64,000 nt of DNA from Aeromonas aquatica. GTDB taxonomy: Bacteria > Pseudomonadota > Gammaproteobacteria > Enterobacterales > Aeromonadaceae. Position 1 is the stretch's first letter, and every line of letters begins with the position of its first letter. Both the position numbers and the translations under genes were made by a program. Below are positions 9,038-18,948 of this stretch, piece by piece. Below the pieces are notes generated by a model that did no database searches, was not told the DNA's origin, and saw only the letters and a program-made list of their open reading frames with translations. Location: positions 1-64,000 of the forward strand of contig NZ_JRGL01000006.1 of the NCBI RefSeq assembly GCF_000764655.1. Direction: 5' to 3'.

Positions 9038-9328
9038 GTGATCACCAGTACCAAGGAAAGGCGCGCCTTTGCGCGCATGGTCATCAATGCCCCCGTCACC
9101 CTGTTTCAGCATCAGGATGTGCTGGAGGGGATCTGCCGGGATCTCAGTGCCAACGGCATGGGGGTCGAGGTGAACGAGCACAGCTTCGATGTGCATCAGC
9201 CCATCCGGGTGAGCCTGGCCACCAGCAGCAACCTGCTGCCGCCGTTCGAGGTCCAGGCCCGCATAGTGCGGGTGCTGGAGGAAGAGAGGGGGCTCTTGCT
9301 GGCGTTGGAGTTTCAGTCTCTGGCCTGA
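9038..9328 (+). CDS. PilZ-domain protein, probable c-di-GMP receptor
   Basis: The 96-residue protein is a single PilZ domain with both c-di-GMP motifs: an RxxxR-type block ERRAFAR at residues 7-13 and DLSANGMGVE (D/NxSxxG) at about 38-47. Translation starts at GTG 9038, preceded by AGAGGAGG at optimal spacing; no in-frame ATG fits as well. It stands alone between the thi operon and a convergent gene. Being without an effector domain, it probably acts through a partner protein. A c-di-GMP phosphodiesterase is encoded in the same window (44996-46207), but no direct link is shown. Confidence 0.88.
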   Translation: MITSTKERRAFARMVINAPVTLFQHQDVLEGICRDLSANGMGVEVNEHSFDVHQPIRVSLATSSNLLPPFEVQARIVRVLEEERGLLLALEFQSLA

Positions 9329-9342
9329 TATGGCGACAGATT

Positions 9343-9429
9343 TCACTGCTTTTCATCGGTCAGCATCTGCTGGCCGATGTCATTTAGGTTTTCAATAGAT
9401 TGATATGCTGCCGCTTGGCTGTTCTCCAT
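9343..9429 (-). CDS. Possible 28-residue small protein
   Basis: A short frame (MENSQAAAYQSIENLNDIG and nine more residues) begins 27 bases after the stop of the transglutaminase-like gene and overlaps no other gene. It is amphipathic and acidic. The upstream GAGAAG is only a weak ribosome-binding site. It could be a downstream small protein of the same transcript or a chance frame. Confidence 0.2.
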   Translation of the reverse strand: MENSQAAAYQSIENLNDIGQQMLTDEKQ

Positions 9430-9455
9430 CGCTTCTCGGCCTGTCTGGAGGCGAC

Positions 9456-10385
9456 TCATTGACTGGCCAGCACGGGCTGCAGGCTCCATTGTCTGCTGTC
9501 GACCAGCATTTTGCTGGTGGGCGCCAGCTGGCCCATGGGGAGCTGGGCCGGGCCGGTAGGCTCCATCAGCAGATAGGTCTGCCCCTCCCAATTCAGGGTC
9601 GCGTCTCCCGGCTTGGCGGGCAGGGCGACGCCGAGCAGCGCATGGCCCGGCACGAACACCATGGCCTGGGGGAGCTCGGGGAAGAGCTGGGCCAGCATGG
9701 CCGCCATCAGGGTCATCTTGCTGTCGCAATCCCCCCGGTTCTGCTCCAGCACCTGGCGCGGGGTCAGAAAGCCCTTGCCGGCCCGGCCGGACTGGCTGTC
9801 CAGCAGGCTATAGGGAATGGCTTGAACGAAATCGAGCATGAAGGCCACCGTCTGTTGGCGCGCCTCCACCTCTGTGGTCCCCTGCCGTTTGAGCTGATCC
9901 GCCAGCGGTGCCAGCTCGGTCCGGCTCTCCAGCGCGATACGCACGTGATCCTGTTTGATGGCGGGCACGCCATCGGACGGGGTGAAGCGCTGGAAGTAGT
10001 GTTGCTTGAGCCACTCCTGCTCCAGCTTTGCCTGCTCAGGCCCGACCCAAGCCTGGGCTTCCCTCGCCTTGTCGGCGTTGCGGCTCTTGATGTTGAGGGC
10101 GAGCGCGGGGCGGGAGAGGGAGAACTGCACCTCGGGAAACGCGATGACGGCCTGTTGCAACAGCTGCTGCAGCATATCCTCCTGCATTCGCGCGGGTCTA
10201 TAGGCGATGAGCGGCGGCAACGTGCCCGCCTCCAGCCGGTAGCTGAGCTGCTGCGCCTTGTCCTCCCTGTCCTGCCAGCCGACGTTGAGCTGGCCGCCGT
10301 TGCTGTGAAAGTAACGCTGCCCGGCACTGGCCGGCAGGGCGAACAGCAGGGCGCAGAGCAGGAGGCCGCTCGCTTTCGTCATCAT
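9456..10385 (-). CDS. Exported transglutaminase-like protein of unknown function
   Basis: The 309-residue product has a signal peptide (cleavage about ASA-GQRYF, residue 21). In its C-terminal half, NRGDCDSK supplies a candidate catalytic Cys and VPGHALLG a candidate His, the pattern of the transglutaminase/cysteine-protease-like superfamily. Conservation of a Cys and a His suggests an active peptidase, transglutaminase or amidase acting in the periplasm, but the substrate is unknown. The gene is separated from the leu operon by the leu terminator, so it is transcribed independently. Confidence 0.7.
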   Translation of the reverse strand: MMTKASGLLLCALLFALPASAGQRYFHSNGGQLNVGWQDREDKAQQLSYRLEAGTLPPLIAYRPARMQEDMLQQLLQQAVIAFPEVQFSLSRPALALNIKSRNADKAREAQAWVGPEQAKLEQEWLKQHYFQRFTPSDGVPAIKQDHVRIALESRTELAPLADQLKRQGTTEVEARQQTVAFMLDFVQAIPYSLLDSQSGRAGKGFLTPRQVLEQNRGDCDSKMTLMAAMLAQLFPELPQAMVFVPGHALLGVALPAKPGDATLNWEGQTYLLMEPTGPAQLPMGQLAPTSKMLVDSRQWSLQPVLASQ

Positions 10386-10426
10386 CCTCTCCTCAGGTAT
10401 CGGTTGGGCCGTCTCTTGCCGTCAGC

Positions 10427-10458
10427 CGGAAATAGAACAGGGAGCCTGGGCTCCCTGT
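10427..10458 (-). terminator. Terminator of the leuABCD operon
   Basis: ACAGGGAG / CTCCCTGT form a perfect 8-bp stem around CCTGGG. On the minus strand a T-rich tract (TTCTATTT) follows. Confidence 0.75.
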
Positions 10459-10481
10459 GGATGCTACTCGTTGTGGCTATT

Positions 10482-10600
10482 CGTGCCTAGATCCCGCTCG
10501 GCTGCCTTGGGTTGTCTCGAAGGCGCCGATGTGAGTCTTGAGCGTGCTTAGATCCAGCTGGGTTGCTTCGCCTCGAAGGCGTCGATGGCGGCCCCGTGCT
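10482..10600 (-). repeat. Diverged tandem duplication of the leuD 3' end
   Basis: The last ~50 bases of leuD (10543-10593) recur at 10482-10536 with a 61-bp offset. Both contain the block corresponding to TCGAAGGCG(T/C)CGATG and the end block GC(C/T)TAGATCC. The outer copy has indels and no longer keeps the LeuD reading frame, so it is a decayed copy lying between leuD and its terminator. Confidence 0.75.
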
Positions 10601-11147
10601 GCAGGGTCAGGCCGATGGCGTCCAGCCCGTTGAGCAGGCAGTAGCGGCGGAACTCGTCGATCTCGAAGCTGAAACACAGATCGCCGGCGCGCACCTGGTT
10701 GGCCTCCAGATCCACCTCGATCTGCAGGCCTGGAGTGGCCGCGACCAGCTGGAACAGGGCCTCCACCTCTTGCTCTTGCAGGCGCACCGGCACCAGGCCG
10801 TTGTTGATGGCGTTGCCGTAGAAGATGTCGGCGAAGCTTGGGGCAATGATGGTCTTGAAGCCGTAATCCGCCAGCGCCCAGGGGGCGTGCTCGCGGCTCG
10901 AGCCGCAGCCGAAGTTCTCCCGGGCAAGCAGTATGCTGGCACCAGCAAAACGCGGCTGGTTCAGCACGAACTCGGGGTTTGCTTGCTGGCCTGCGTCATC
11001 CAGGAAGCGCCAGTCGTGGAACAGATGCTTGCCAAAGCCGGTGCGGTTCACCTTCTGCAAGAACTGCTTGGGAATGATGGCGTCGGTGTCGACGTTGGCG
11101 CTGTCGAGGGGGACGACGATCCCTTTGTGTTGCTTGAAGCCTGTCAT
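10548..11147 (-). CDS. leuD: 3-isopropylmalate dehydratase small subunit
   Basis: The 199-residue protein is the swivel domain of isopropylmalate isomerase, which with LeuC converts 2-isopropylmalate to 3-isopropylmalate in leucine synthesis. It shows the aconitase swivel signature ([11 protein letters not shown], and [14 protein letters not shown]). AGGAGAAC precedes ATG 11147. It is the last gene of leuABCD. Both its ends have been duplicated: the 5' end upstream together with the leuC tail, and the 3' end downstream. Confidence 0.96.
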   Translation of the reverse strand: MTGFKQHKGIVVPLDSANVDTDAIIPKQFLQKVNRTGFGKHLFHDWRFLDDAGQQANPEFVLNQPRFAGASILLARENFGCGSSREHAPWALADYGFKTIIAPSFADIFYGNAINNGLVPVRLQEQEVEALFQLVAATPGLQIEVDLEANQVRAGDLCFSFEIDEFRRYCLLNGLDAIGLTLQHGAAIDAFEAKQPSWI

Positions 11148-11303
11148 CTTGTTCTCCTCGTAATTACAGCGCGCGAATGTCGGCGAAGATGATGTCGGTG
11201 ACGGCGAAGGGCCGTCCGTGTTGTTTGAAACCTGTCATCATGTTCTCCCTGTCGTTACAGCGCACGAATATCGGCAAAGTGACCGGTGACGGCGGCGGCG
11301 GCG
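11127..11303 (-). repeat. Tandem duplication of the leuC/leuD junction
   Basis: Two copies, about 11127-11215 and 11218-11303 (period about 90 bp), each hold the end of leuC, its stop TAA, a GGAGAAC ribosome-binding site and the first codons of leuD. Shared blocks include TTGAA(G/A)CCTGTCAT and TTACAGCGC(G/A)CGAAT. The copies differ at many positions, so the event is old. Confidence 0.85.
11164..11241 (-). CDS. 25-residue hybrid ORF: LeuD start fused to LeuC tail
   Basis: Created by the junction duplication, this frame starts with ATGATGACAGG behind its own GGGAGAAC, encodes [12 protein letters not shown] (LeuD-like MTGFKQH), runs on in frame into [13 protein letters not shown] (the LeuC C-terminus, normally ...[11 protein letters not shown]) and ends at TAA. 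The real leuD start follows 16 bases later. It may be translated to couple leuC to leuD across the insertion, or be a tolerated relic. Confidence 0.4.
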   Translation of the reverse strand: MMTGFKQHGRPFAVTDIIFADIRAL

Positions 11304-12652
11304 GCCATGGCCGGGCTCACCAGATGGGTGCGGCCGGCGCGGCCCTGACGCCCCTCGAAGTTGCGGTTGCTGGTGGAGGCGCAGCGCTCCCCCGGTTGCA
11401 GACGGTCGTTGTTCATGGCCAGACACATGGAGCAGCCGGGCAGACGCCACTCGAAGCCCGCCTCGATGAAGATCTTGTCCAGCCCCTCGGCCTCGGCCTG
11501 GGCTTTCACCTGCTCGGAGCCCGGCACCACCAGCGCCTGTACGCCAGCTGCCACCTTGCGACCGCGGGCGATGGCGGCGGCGGCACGCAGATCCTCGATG
11601 CGGCTGTTGGTGCAGGAGCCGATGAACACCTTGTCGATGGCGACATCGCTGAGCTTCTGACCCGGTTGCAGATCCATGTAGGCGAGTGCCTTGCGGGCGG
11701 ACTGTTGCTCCATCAGATCGCTGAAGGAGTCCGGATCAGGAATAGGCTCATTGACGGCGATCACCTGACCGGGGTTGGTGCCCCAGGTCACCTGCGGCGC
11801 GATATCGGCGGCATTGAGTACCACCTCAGCATCGAAGCTGGCATCGGCATCGCTCTTGAGGGTCTGCCAGTAGGCGATGGCCTGCGCCAGTGACTCGCCG
11901 GTGGGGGCGAATACCTTGCCCTGGATGTAGTCGATGGTGGTCTGGTCGGGGGCGATCATCCCCGCCTTGGCGCCGAGTTCGATGGCCATGTTGCACACCG
12001 TCATGCGCCCTTCCATGGAGAGACCCGCGATGGCATCCCCCGCGAACTCCACCACATAGCCGGTGCCGCCAGCGTGGCCGACCTTGCCGATGATGGCGAG
12101 CACCACGTCCTTGGCGCTGATGCCCTCGGCCAGCTTGCCGTTGACGCTGATGCGCATGGTCTTGGCCCGACCCTGCTTCAGGGTCTGGGTCGCCATCACG
12201 TGTTCCACCTCCGAGGTGCCGATGCCGAAGGCCAGGGAGCCGAAGGCGCCGTGGGTGGCGGTGTGGGAGTCGCCGCAGACTATGGTGGTGCCGGGCAGGG
12301 TGATGCCGAGCTCGGGGCCCATCACGTGGACGATGCCCTGATACTGGTGGTTCAGGTCATAGAGTCGGACCCCGAACTCCTTGCAGTTGGCTGCGAGCGT
12401 CTCCATCTGGATGCGGGCCATCTCGCCGGAGGCGGCGATGTCCTTGGTGGTGGTGGAGACGTTGTGATCCATGGTGGCCCAGGTGAGATCCGGGCGGCGC
12501 AGCGGGCGATTCATGGCGCGCAGGCCGTCGAACGCCTGCGGGCTGGTCACTTCGTGCACCAGGTGGCGGTCAATGTAGATGAGGGGGGTTTCGCCTTCCA
12601 CTTCACGCACCACATGGGCGTCGAACACTTTCTGATAGAGGGTCTTGGACAT
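11255..12652 (-). CDS. leuC: 3-isopropylmalate dehydratase large subunit
   Basis: The 465-residue aconitase-family subunit carries the [4Fe-4S] cluster; ligand cysteines are visible in [15 protein letters not shown] and [10 protein letters not shown]. It forms the isomerase with LeuD. Length and motifs match E. coli LeuC (466). Third structural gene of the leu operon, 27 bases after leuB. Confidence 0.97.
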   Translation of the reverse strand: MSKTLYQKVFDAHVVREVEGETPLIYIDRHLVHEVTSPQAFDGLRAMNRPLRRPDLTWATMDHNVSTTTKDIAASGEMARIQMETLAANCKEFGVRLYDLNHQYQGIVHVMGPELGITLPGTTIVCGDSHTATHGAFGSLAFGIGTSEVEHVMATQTLKQGRAKTMRISVNGKLAEGISAKDVVLAIIGKVGHAGGTGYVVEFAGDAIAGLSMEGRMTVCNMAIELGAKAGMIAPDQTTIDYIQGKVFAPTGESLAQAIAYWQTLKSDADASFDAEVVLNAADIAPQVTWGTNPGQVIAVNEPIPDPDSFSDLMEQQSARKALAYMDLQPGQKLSDVAIDKVFIGSCTNSRIEDLRAAAAIARGRKVAAGVQALVVPGSEQVKAQAEAEGLDKIFIEAGFEWRLPGCSMCLAMNNDRLQPGERCASTSNRNFEGRQGRAGRTHLVSPAMAAAAAVTGHFADIRAL

Positions 12653-12679
12653 TGCTCTCTTCCTTGTTATCTGGTGTCT

Positions 12680-14091
<1,412 letters not shown>

Positions 14092-15639
14092 CGCCAGATG
14101 CTGTTGATCACATGGACCAGGGCCTGGGCCGAGGACTCGATGATGTCGGTGGCGAGCCCCATGCCATGGAATTTTCGGCCCTTGTACTCGGCGACGATGT
14201 CGACCTGGCCGAGGGCGTTCTTGCCTTCCCCCTTGCCCTTGAGCTCGTACTTGTCGATGCGGATCTCGTAGCCGGTGATGCGATTGATGCACTGGTAGAC
14301 CGCATCCACAGGACCGTTGCCGGTGGCCGCTTCGCAGATCAGATCCTGACCCACCTTCAGCTTGACCGAGGCGGTGGCGAGCACCGAGCTGCCGCTCTGC
14401 ACGCCGAGGTACTCCAGCTTGAAGTGCTCGGGTTCTTCGTGGATCTGGCTGAAGAAGGCCAGCGCCTCGAGATCGTAATCGAATACCTGCCCCTTCTTGT
14501 CGGCCAGGGTCAGGAACTTGCCGTAGAGGTCATCGAGGTCATAGCTGTTCTCGGCGTAGCCCATGCTCTCCATGCGGTGCTTGATGACGTGGCGACCGGA
14601 GCGGGAGGTCATGTTGAGGTTGTTCTGGGTCAGGCCGATGCTCTCAGGGGTGATGATCTCGTAGGTGTTCTTGGCCTTGAGCACGCCGTCCTGATGAATG
14701 CCGGAGCTGTGGGAGAAGGCGTTGGCGCCGACGATGGCCTTGTTCGGCTGCACCGGCATGTTGCAGATCTGGCTGACCAGCGTGCTGGTACGATGAATTT
14801 CACTGTGGCGGATGTTGGTGTGGACCCCGAGCAGGTCGGCGCGGGTCTTCAGGATCATCGCCACCTCTTCCAGGGAGCAGTTGCCCGCCCGCTCGCCGAT
14901 GCCGTTGATGGTGCACTCGATCTGGCGCGCCCCCATCTGCACGGCGCCGATGGAGTTCGCCACCGACAGGCCGAGATCGTCGTGGCAGTGCACCGAGATG
15001 ATGGCCTGATCGATGTTCGGCACCCGGTTGAACAGGGTCTGGATGATGCCGGAGAACTCGGTCGGTACCGTGTAGCCCACGGTATCCGGGATGTTGATGG
15101 TGCGGGCACCGGCCTTGATGGCGGCCTCGACCATGCGGCACAGGTTATCGATGGGGGTGCGGCCCGCATCCTCGCAGGAGAACTCCACATCGTCGGTGTA
15201 ACGGCGGGCATGCTTGACCGCACCGATACCCATCTCCAGCACATCCTCGAAGCTCTTCTTGAGCTTGCTTTCGACGTGAATGGAGGAGGTGGAGATAAAG
15301 GTGTGGATGCGGAAGGCTTGTGCTACTCGCAAGGCTTCGCCGGCGGCATCGATGTCCTTGGGCAGGGCGCGGGCCAGGGCGCAGACTCGGCTGTTCTTGA
15401 TGTGGCGGGCGATGGTCTGCACCGAGAGAAAATCACCGGGGGAAGAGACCGGGAAGCCCACCTCCATGACGTCGACCCCGAGCCGCTCCAGTGCCAGGGC
15501 GATCTGCAGCTTCTCCTTGACCGTCAAGCTGGCCGAGAGCGCCTGCTCACCATCACGCAAGGTGGTATCGAATATGATGACGCGATCTGACATGTGACTT
15601 CCCTCTTCCTAAGTTCGGTACGTGCATCCTGCATGGCAT

Positions 15640-15672
15640 AAAAAAACCCGTGCGGGGTGCACGGGTTTTTGT
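15640..15672 (-). terminator. leu operon attenuator (leader terminator)
   Basis: On the minus strand AAAAACCCGTGC / GCACGGGTTTTTTT form a strong GC stem with loop ACCCC and a long U-tract, between leuL and leuA. Ribosome stalling at the leucine codons of leuL would favour the competing antiterminator. Confidence 0.9.
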
Positions 15673-15697
15673 AAATTCCGGCTATGCCTTAGCCCGG

Positions 15698-15763
15698 CTA
15701 CAAGGATCCCGCGCGAGGAGTCGCGATTAGGGAGAGCAGTAGTAGCGGAGCGGCAAAATGCAT
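15698..15763 (-). CDS. leuL: leu operon leader peptide
   Basis: The 21-residue leader MHFAAPLLLLSLIATPRAGS-L has five leucines in six codons at positions 7-12 (CTA CTA CTG CTC TCC CTA), including rare CTA. GGAAGGA upstream supports ATG 15763; TAG ends it 26 bases before the attenuator stem. Function is to sense charged tRNA-Leu. Confidence 0.88.
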   Translation of the reverse strand: MHFAAPLLLLSLIATPRAGSL

Positions 15764-15998
15764 GATGACTCAATCCTTCCAGTCGATAACGCTTCTACCA
15801 ATATCGAGATTTTTATGCTGTGTCAACACGAACAGACAGGATCAACTCGCTGTGTTATTTAATCGGATTGTAAAGGAATGCAAATTTCCTTGTCCCATAT
15901 TCGGTTCATGCCTGATTATCTGGTCATTCCTGCTGTGCTCGATCACCCACACAATCAGATCGACTTATCAGCTTTTGCTGAATTATCTGAGGTATTCC

Positions 15999-16622
15999 AT
16001 GGAAAAACGCAGACCTGGTCGTCCGGTCGGACGCTCCGACATTCGTGACAAGCTGCTTGCCGCCGCTCGCGAACGTTTTCTGAACACTCCCTACAGCAAG
16101 GTGACGACCCGCGAGATCGCCGAGCTGGCCGGTTCCAATCTGGCGATGATCCATTACTACTTCGGCAGCAAAGAGGGCCTCTACAAGGCGGTGCTGGGGG
16201 ATGTGGCCGAGCCGCTGGATCAGGCCTGGCATGACGAGAGCAGCAACCGCAGCCTGACCGATCTGCTCAATACCTACTATCAGGTGATGGCACCGAACAG
16301 CGAACTGACCTCCGCCATCTCCAGTGCCTTGTCGACCGAGAAGAGCCCGGGACGGGATTTCGTGTTGAACCGTCTGCTGGAGCGTCAACTGCCCCAGTTC
16401 GATGCCCTGCTCGAATCCATGCGCTCCAATGGTCAACTGGGTGACAACCTGGATCCCGAGATGCTGAAGATCTCCTTCCTCAGCATGATGTGGCAGCCCT
16501 TCGTGATGAAGGATCTCTACGAGCAGGTGTTCGGCCTGACCGTGGATGAGAGCTTCATGAGTCGTCTGGCGGCCCACAACTGCCAGCTGATGGAGAACGG
16601 GCTGCGCGGCTCCCTGAACTGA
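15999..16622 (+). CDS. TetR/AcrR family transcriptional regulator
   Basis: The 207-residue protein has an N-terminal TetR helix-turn-helix (KVTTREIAELAGSNLAMIHY, residues about 34-53) after an Arg/Pro-rich arm, and a helical ligand domain. ATG 15999 has GAGG seven bases upstream; the open frame extends further 5' but those extensions are not supported. It is divergent from leuL and shares a 235-bp spacer with it. The ligand and targets are unknown; nearby candidates include itself and the PAP2/glycosyltransferase pair. Confidence 0.88.
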   Translation: MEKRRPGRPVGRSDIRDKLLAAARERFLNTPYSKVTTREIAELAGSNLAMIHYYFGSKEGLYKAVLGDVAEPLDQAWHDESSNRSLTDLLNTYYQVMAPNSELTSAISSALSTEKSPGRDFVLNRLLERQLPQFDALLESMRSNGQLGDNLDPEMLKISFLSMMWQPFVMKDLYEQVFGLTVDESFMSRLAAHNCQLMENGLRGSLN

Positions 16623-16642
16623 GTTCCGCCACCTGAAGAATG

Positions 16643-16669
16643 AAAAAAAGGGCCGTTCGGCCCTTTTTT
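16643..16669 (+). terminator. Terminator of the TetR gene
   Basis: AAAAAAAGGGCCG / CGGCCCTTTTTT stem with TT loop. Confidence 0.9.
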
Positions 16670-16761
16670 CATCGCGCCTTTCACAAATCTGTTATCTGCC
16701 CTTCAACGAACTGTCACTCCGCCGCCCTAGTCTGCACAGAGATCTCGGGGAAGGAGGGGTT

Positions 16762-17265
16762 ATGAACAAGATCCAGCAATGGGACCTGCAGGTGTGCCGT
16801 GTCTGTCTGCTCCATCCCTACAATCGCTCGCAAGCCAGAGTCAGCCGGCTCATCTCCCGCACCGGCGACGGTCCACTCTACGCCGTGCTGGCGGCCCTGC
16901 TCTGGTGGCAGGGCGGTGCGCAGCGCGAGACGGTGCAGATTGCCGTGCTGGCCTTTGCCCTCGAACTGCCGCTCTATCTGCTGCTCAAGAACGCTCTGAA
17001 ACGCCAGCGCCCGGTGGGCCTGCCGGTCTTTATCACCCCCTCGGATCGCTACAGTCTGCCCTCTGGTCATAGTGCGGCGGCGTTTTTGATGGCGACCGTG
17101 CTGGCGGCCAGCTTCCCGCTCTGGGCGCCGCTGCTGTTCGCCTGGGCCGCGCTGGTGGGGGCATCCCGGCTGCTGCTCGGGGTGCACTACCTGAGCGACC
17201 TGGTGGCCGGTGCCCTGCTCGGCGGTGGTTGCGCCCTCTGGGCACTGAGCGGGAGTCAGGCATGA
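16762..17265 (+). CDS. PAP2-family membrane phosphatase
   Basis: The 167-residue membrane protein carries the complete PAP2 catalytic triad of motifs: K76xxxxxxR83P, P100SGH103 and S135RxxxxxH142xxxD146. Several hydrophobic segments surround them. Such enzymes dephosphorylate phosphatidic acid or undecaprenyl pyrophosphate. Its stop overlaps the next start (ATGA), so it is translationally coupled to a glycosyltransferase; a shared lipid or lipid-linked-sugar pathway is inferred. Confidence 0.88.
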   Translation: MNKIQQWDLQVCRVCLLHPYNRSQARVSRLISRTGDGPLYAVLAALLWWQGGAQRETVQIAVLAFALELPLYLLLKNALKRQRPVGLPVFITPSDRYSLPSGHSAAAFLMATVLAASFPLWAPLLFAWAALVGASRLLLGVHYLSDLVAGALLGGGCALWALSGSQA

Positions 17266-18371
17266 AGATACTGTTCGGGGTTCAGGGCACCGGCAACGGT
17301 CACATCAGTCGCAGCAGGACTCTGGCGCGCGCCCTGAAGAGCAGGGGGATAGAGGTCGACTACCTGTTCAGCGGGCGCGCCGCCGACGGCTACTTCGAGA
17401 TGGGGGAGTTTGGGGATTATCGCACCTTCCCCGGTATCAGCTTCGTCAGCCACGAAGGCTGCATCTCGAGCTGGCGCACCCTCAAGGGGCTCTCTCCCTG
17501 GCGTTTCTGGCGGGATATGCGGGCGCTGGATTGCCGCGACTACGACCTGGTGATCAGTGATTTCGAGCCCCTCAGCGCCCATGCAGCCCGTCGCTGGCAA
17601 AAACCCAGCCTCACCATCAGCCATCAGGCCAGCTTCGACTGGTCCATTCCGCGTTGGGGGGAGAGCGGCTTCAGCCGCCAGCTGATGCACCGTTTCGCCC
17701 CGGTCCGGCAATCCTTGGGACTGCACTGGTTTCACTTCGGCCAGCCGCTGTTGCCCCCCATCATCGACCCCATCGCGCTGGCCCCGGACAATCACCAGAT
17801 CCTGGTCTATCTGCCATTCGAGCAGACCGAGCAGATAGCGGCCCTGCTATCGCGCTTTAACCAGCAACACTTCGTCTGCTTCCATCCCGCCATTCGGACC
17901 CCCAGCCAGTGGCGCAACATCCACTTCGAGCCCCTGGCGCGGGAAGGGTTCAAGCAGGTGCTTGCCGGTTGTCGGGGGGTCATCACCAATGCGGGTTTCG
18001 AGCTGGCCTCGGAGGCGCTCTCCCTTGGCAAGAAGCTCTTGGTCAAGCCACTGGGTGGCCAGTTCGAGCAGTTGACCAACGGCAAGACTCTGGAGCTGAT
18101 GGGCTTGGCCCAGCTGATGGAGGTGCTCGATGCCAATGCGGTGCGCGGCTGGCTCGAGACGGCGGCACCGGGGGCCGTTCGCTACCCGGATGTGGCGGCT
18201 GAATTGGCGGACTGGCTGGCCGCCGGGTCGGAGGAGAGCATTGAACTCTTGTCTCGCCGGCTGTGGGCCAGGACCCTCTTCCCGGAGGAGGTGTGTGATC
18301 GGCTCAGCGAGCTGGCCGAAAACCCGGCATTGACCCGCCCCTGGTTATCGCAACTCAGTGCCTTTGACTAA
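17262..18371 (+). CDS. MJ1255/VC2487-family glycosyltransferase
   Basis: The 369-residue protein begins MKILFGVQGTGNGHISRS, the GxGxGH-type N-terminal loop of GT-B enzymes, and has a C-terminal nucleotide-sugar region with GVITNAGFELASEAL and KPLGGQFEQ. This matches the MJ1255/VC2487 family of uncharacterised glycosyltransferases related to MurG/UGT. ATG 17262 overlaps the PAP2 stop by four bases. Acceptor and donor are unknown; the PAP2 partner suggests a membrane lipid glycan. Confidence 0.85.
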   Translation: MKILFGVQGTGNGHISRSRTLARALKSRGIEVDYLFSGRAADGYFEMGEFGDYRTFPGISFVSHEGCISSWRTLKGLSPWRFWRDMRALDCRDYDLVISDFEPLSAHAARRWQKPSLTISHQASFDWSIPRWGESGFSRQLMHRFAPVRQSLGLHWFHFGQPLLPPIIDPIALAPDNHQILVYLPFEQTEQIAALLSRFNQQHFVCFHPAIRTPSQWRNIHFEPLAREGFKQVLAGCRGVITNAGFELASEALSLGKKLLVKPLGGQFEQLTNGKTLELMGLAQLMEVLDANAVRGWLETAAPGAVRYPDVAAELADWLAAGSEESIELLSRRLWARTLFPEEVCDRLSELAENPALTRPWLSQLSAFD

Positions 18372-18407
18372 ACTGAGATGACCCCACCCAAGGAGAGGAC
18401 GGATAGC

Positions 18408-18560
18408 ATGCGCTTTACCAATGAGAACGGCGACACCATGACCCTGGCGGACAATCTCACCCTGCATGAGCTGCTCGACATGGGGGTCAGCATCTCGGTC
18501 TGTGAAGAGACGGATCCGGATCAGCAGATCTGGCTGGTGGAGCCGGAACAGGACCATTGA
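18408..18560 (+). CDS. Small hypothetical protein, 50 residues
   Basis: The acidic 50-residue protein (MRFTNENGDTMTLADNLTLH...) has AAGGAGAGG about nine bases before ATG 18408, one of the better ribosome-binding sites here, and is followed by a terminator. It lies 36 bases after the glycosyltransferase, probably in the same transcript. No domain is recognised. Confidence 0.7.
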   Translation: MRFTNENGDTMTLADNLTLHELLDMGVSISVCEETDPDQQIWLVEPEQDH

Positions 18561-18578
18561 GTCACCGGATAGTTGACG

Positions 18579-18606
18579 GGCCCACCCAAGCGGTGGGCCA
18601 TTTTGT
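18579..18606 (+). terminator. Terminator of the PAP2-glycosyltransferase unit
   Basis: GGCCCACC / GGTGGGCC, an 8-bp perfect stem with loop CAAGC, followed by ATTTTG. Confidence 0.82.
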
Positions 18607-18800
18607 TCCGTTAAACCTCAATTTTTCAGCATGATCCGCTGCTTTACTCCTCCTCCTCTTCGCTTTCTTTCCTGCCCTCTGGCCAAGTCACTGAATGTTA
18701 ATAGCTGTTTGAAATTTATGACTGTTCAGGCCAGACAAAGCCGTGGACAAGCGTTCACAAGCGGGTTAAGTTGGTTTTTCACCCGATTTTCGGGTGAATG

Positions 18801-18911
18801 ATGGAAAAAATCACTTTTTCTACTATCGACAGCTCCGTACTCGCCTGGTCTGTATTCAGACAACAACAAGACACGGACTGGCGTTGCCGGGAAGCAGCGG
18901 ACTGTCGATAG
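18801..18911 (+). CDS. Possible 36-residue leader ORF upstream of ilvI
   Basis: An open frame starts at ATGATGG (18798/18801), reads [19 protein letters not shown] and ends at TAG 18909-18911, exactly at the end of the right arm of the leader helix. It has a few Ile, Val and Leu codons but no run of them, and only a weak GGGTGA site. It may be chance, or a leader peptide whose translation opens the helix. Confidence 0.25.
   Translation: MEKITFSTIDSSVLAWSVFRQQQDTDWRCREAADCR
18823..18911 (+). ncRNA. Structured leader element before ilvI (long closing helix)
   Basis: CTATCGACAG (18823-18832) pairs perfectly with CTGTCGATAG (18902-18911) and, after one bulged C, TCCG (18834-18837) pairs with CGGA (18898-18901): 14 bp enclosing about 60 bases. 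Inside, CGCC..GTC (18842-18850) can pair with GAC.GGCG, and TCTG/CAGA forms a small hairpin. It ends 37 bases before the ilvI start. No U-tract follows, so it is not a simple attenuator. It could alternatively be a DNA inverted repeat for a looping regulator. Confidence 0.4.
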
Positions 18912-18948
18912 CTTTCGCTTAACGGAGCAAAGCCTGGAGGGCTTTATC

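Larger units (their letters stand above)
18607..18948 (+). promoter_or_regulatory. ilvIH upstream region
   Basis: This 342-bp gap before ilvI holds a T/C-rich stretch (18640-18680), a perfect hairpin TTCACCCG / CGGGTGAA (18778-18798), and the long-helix element described separately. I could not place a confident sigma-70 promoter or Lrp sites by eye, though Lrp control of ilvIH is expected from E. coli. Confidence 0.5.

Noticed and set aside
14112..15590. A 492-codon frame opposite leuA
   Set aside because: Antisense shadow of a certain gene; same compositional pattern as the other shadows.
15762..15998. N-terminal extension of the TetR regulator into the leu leader region
   Set aside because: The extension is not coding-like, lies over leuL on the other strand, and ATG 15999 has a proper ribosome-binding site and fits TetR length.
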